Assembly (NCBI GenBank): GCA_002482805.1
Contig: DLGR01000013.1
Coordinates: 1 to 5,971 of the forward strand
Source: Micavibrio sp. UBA7689
GTDB taxonomy: Bacteria > Pseudomonadota > Alphaproteobacteria > Micavibrionales > Micavibrionaceae
DNA: 5,971 bases
Reading direction: 5' to 3'
This document shows positions 5,228 through 5,971 of the stretch, piece by piece. The translations under genes and the position numbers were made by a program. The first letter of the stretch is position 1, and each line of letters begins with the position of its first letter. The notes beneath the pieces are model-generated. The model saw nothing but the letters and a program-made list of their open reading frames with translations. It had not been told where the DNA came from and did no database searches.

Positions 5228-5971
5228 TTAAATTTCGGGGGTTGCTGTGGGGCGCGGAATTTTTACCGCTTTGGTCGATTTCAAAATTTCAGCAAGCTTT
5301 GCATCCTGTCCGTACACATCCTGTCCGTAAACAAGTTTCCCGTCCGCATTCAACCAAACGGTTTGATAAGTGACGTAAACAGGAATCCCCTTGTCGGTTG
5401 GCACGTCGCGCATGTTGCCGGAATTAATCATCTTCTTCATACCTTCTTGGGTAAAATCCTTGTTCTCACCCAAAATAAACGCGGCCAGTTCTTCGGGTTT
5501 TGAAACGCGGATGCATCCCGAACTTAAATTGCGTTCCTTACCGTCGAACAGTTCACGATGGTTCGTGTCATGCAAATAGATGTTGTACGGATTTTCCATG
5601 ATGACGCGCACTTTGCCGAGCGGGTTTTGCTCTCCGGGTGGCTGGGTCATGCGAAGCACGGCGAGATCTTTGTTGGTGACTTTCGTCCAGTCCACCTTGC
5701 CGGGATCGATTTCGTTGCGCCCCACTGTCAGCTTGATACCCCGTTTGGTCAATGCATAAGGATCTTCCATCAAAGCAGGCAGAAAGTCTTCGCGTTTGAT
5801 TGTGGGCGGTACAGACCAGTTGGGGTTCAAACGCACGCCGGTGATTTCGGTTTTAAAGCTATAGGTCGGGCGCGCCTGCTTGCCGACAATGACAGGCATT
5901 TCCAGTTCCACCTTGCCATCATTCACCGCCCACAAATTCGCGGACGGAATATTGACGATCACATATCTTTC
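5228..5971 (-). CDS. ldtD: L,D-transpeptidase, YkuD domain, LdtD/YcbB type (partial)
   Basis: These periplasmic enzymes form 3-3 crosslinks between peptidoglycan stems. The last 247 codons are present; the frame is open to the right edge, so the N-terminal part (expected signal and accessory domains) is missing. The fragment opens at the start of the YkuD fold (ERYVIVNIPSANLW, residues 1-14 of the visible part), followed by VIVGKQARPTYSF (27-39) and the long insertion with LNPNWSVPPTI (48-58) that marks the LdtD type. The catalytic block is NPYNIYLHDT (127-136) with His134 and SSGCIRVS (150-157) with nucleophile Cys153. The end, PVYVTYQTVWLNADGKLVYGQD (197-218), also fits LdtD. A GTG at 5962 is not the start, since conserved residues precede it. 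No clear terminator follows the stop, so some readthrough toward the mepK-like gene is possible. Confidence 0.92.
   Translation of the reverse strand, partial: ERYVIVNIPSANLWAVNDGKVELEMPVIVGKQARPTYSFKTEITGVRLNPNWSVPPTIKREDFLPALMEDPYALTKRGIKLTVGRNEIDPGKVDWTKVTNKDLAVLRMTQPPGEQNPLGKVRVIMENPYNIYLHDTNHRELFDGKERNLSSGCIRVSKPEELAAFILGENKDFTQEGMKKMINSGNMRDVPTDKGIPVYVTYQTVWLNADGKLVYGQDVYGQDAKLAEILKSTKAVKIPRPTATPEI
5303..5332 (-). repeat. Two tandem 15-base units encoding VYGQD twice
   Basis: Units 5318-5332 and 5303-5317 differ by a single base (GTT versus GTG for valine) and encode VYGQD twice near the end of the L,D-transpeptidase (visible residues 214-223). Identical codon choice points to duplication or local conversion rather than independent drift. 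Confidence 0.8.

Noticed and set aside
5183..5503. Plus-strand open frame starting in the intergenic region
   Set aside because: Most of it is antisense to the L,D-transpeptidase, and the translated protein is unlike any family I know.

Overview
The window reads as a compact piece of a mid-GC alphaproteobacterial chromosome. The evidence is an alphaproteobacterial-type RecO, a ParC-type topoisomerase start with the GNIDGDN and MRYTEAR motifs, and recO and parC lying close together on the same strand, as they often do in this class. The order or family cannot be fixed from the sequence; a Micavibrio-like lineage is only a guess. No mobile element, CRISPR array, tRNA or rRNA was seen.

Layout: (1) 1-399, minus: the 5' third of parC (topoisomerase IV subunit A), running off the left edge. 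(2) 494-877, plus: a small membrane protein resembling the DUF2784 family. (3) 852-1607, minus: recO, overlapping the membrane gene tail to tail. (4) 1624-2982, plus: L-aspartate dehydrogenase (nadX type) and a histidine phosphatase, an apparent two-gene operon that starts head to head with recO. (5) 2969-4301, minus: folK and folP, overlapping, catalysing successive folate steps; folP also overlaps the phosphatase tail to tail. (6) 4326-4351: an intrinsic terminator. (7) 4392-4988, minus: a Tat-exported DUF882/M15-type murein endopeptidase (MepK/YcbK-like). (8) 4989-5227: the only sizeable intergenic region, with a good minus-strand promoter, a palindrome over its start and an AT-rich inverted repeat upstream. 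(9) 5228-5971, minus: the C-terminal catalytic part of an LdtD/YcbB-type L,D-transpeptidase, running off the right edge.

The genes form three functional groups. parC and recO serve DNA topology and recombination repair. folK-folP makes 7,8-dihydropteroate. The ldtD-mepK pair would make and cut 3-3 peptidoglycan crosslinks, the same pairing as E. coli ycbB-ycbK. Aspartate dehydrogenase could feed NAD synthesis through iminoaspartate, but no nadA or nadC is in view. I see no clearly new biological system. The least explained items are the control region of the mepK-like gene, the recO/nadX shared start region, and the small membrane gene between recO and parC.
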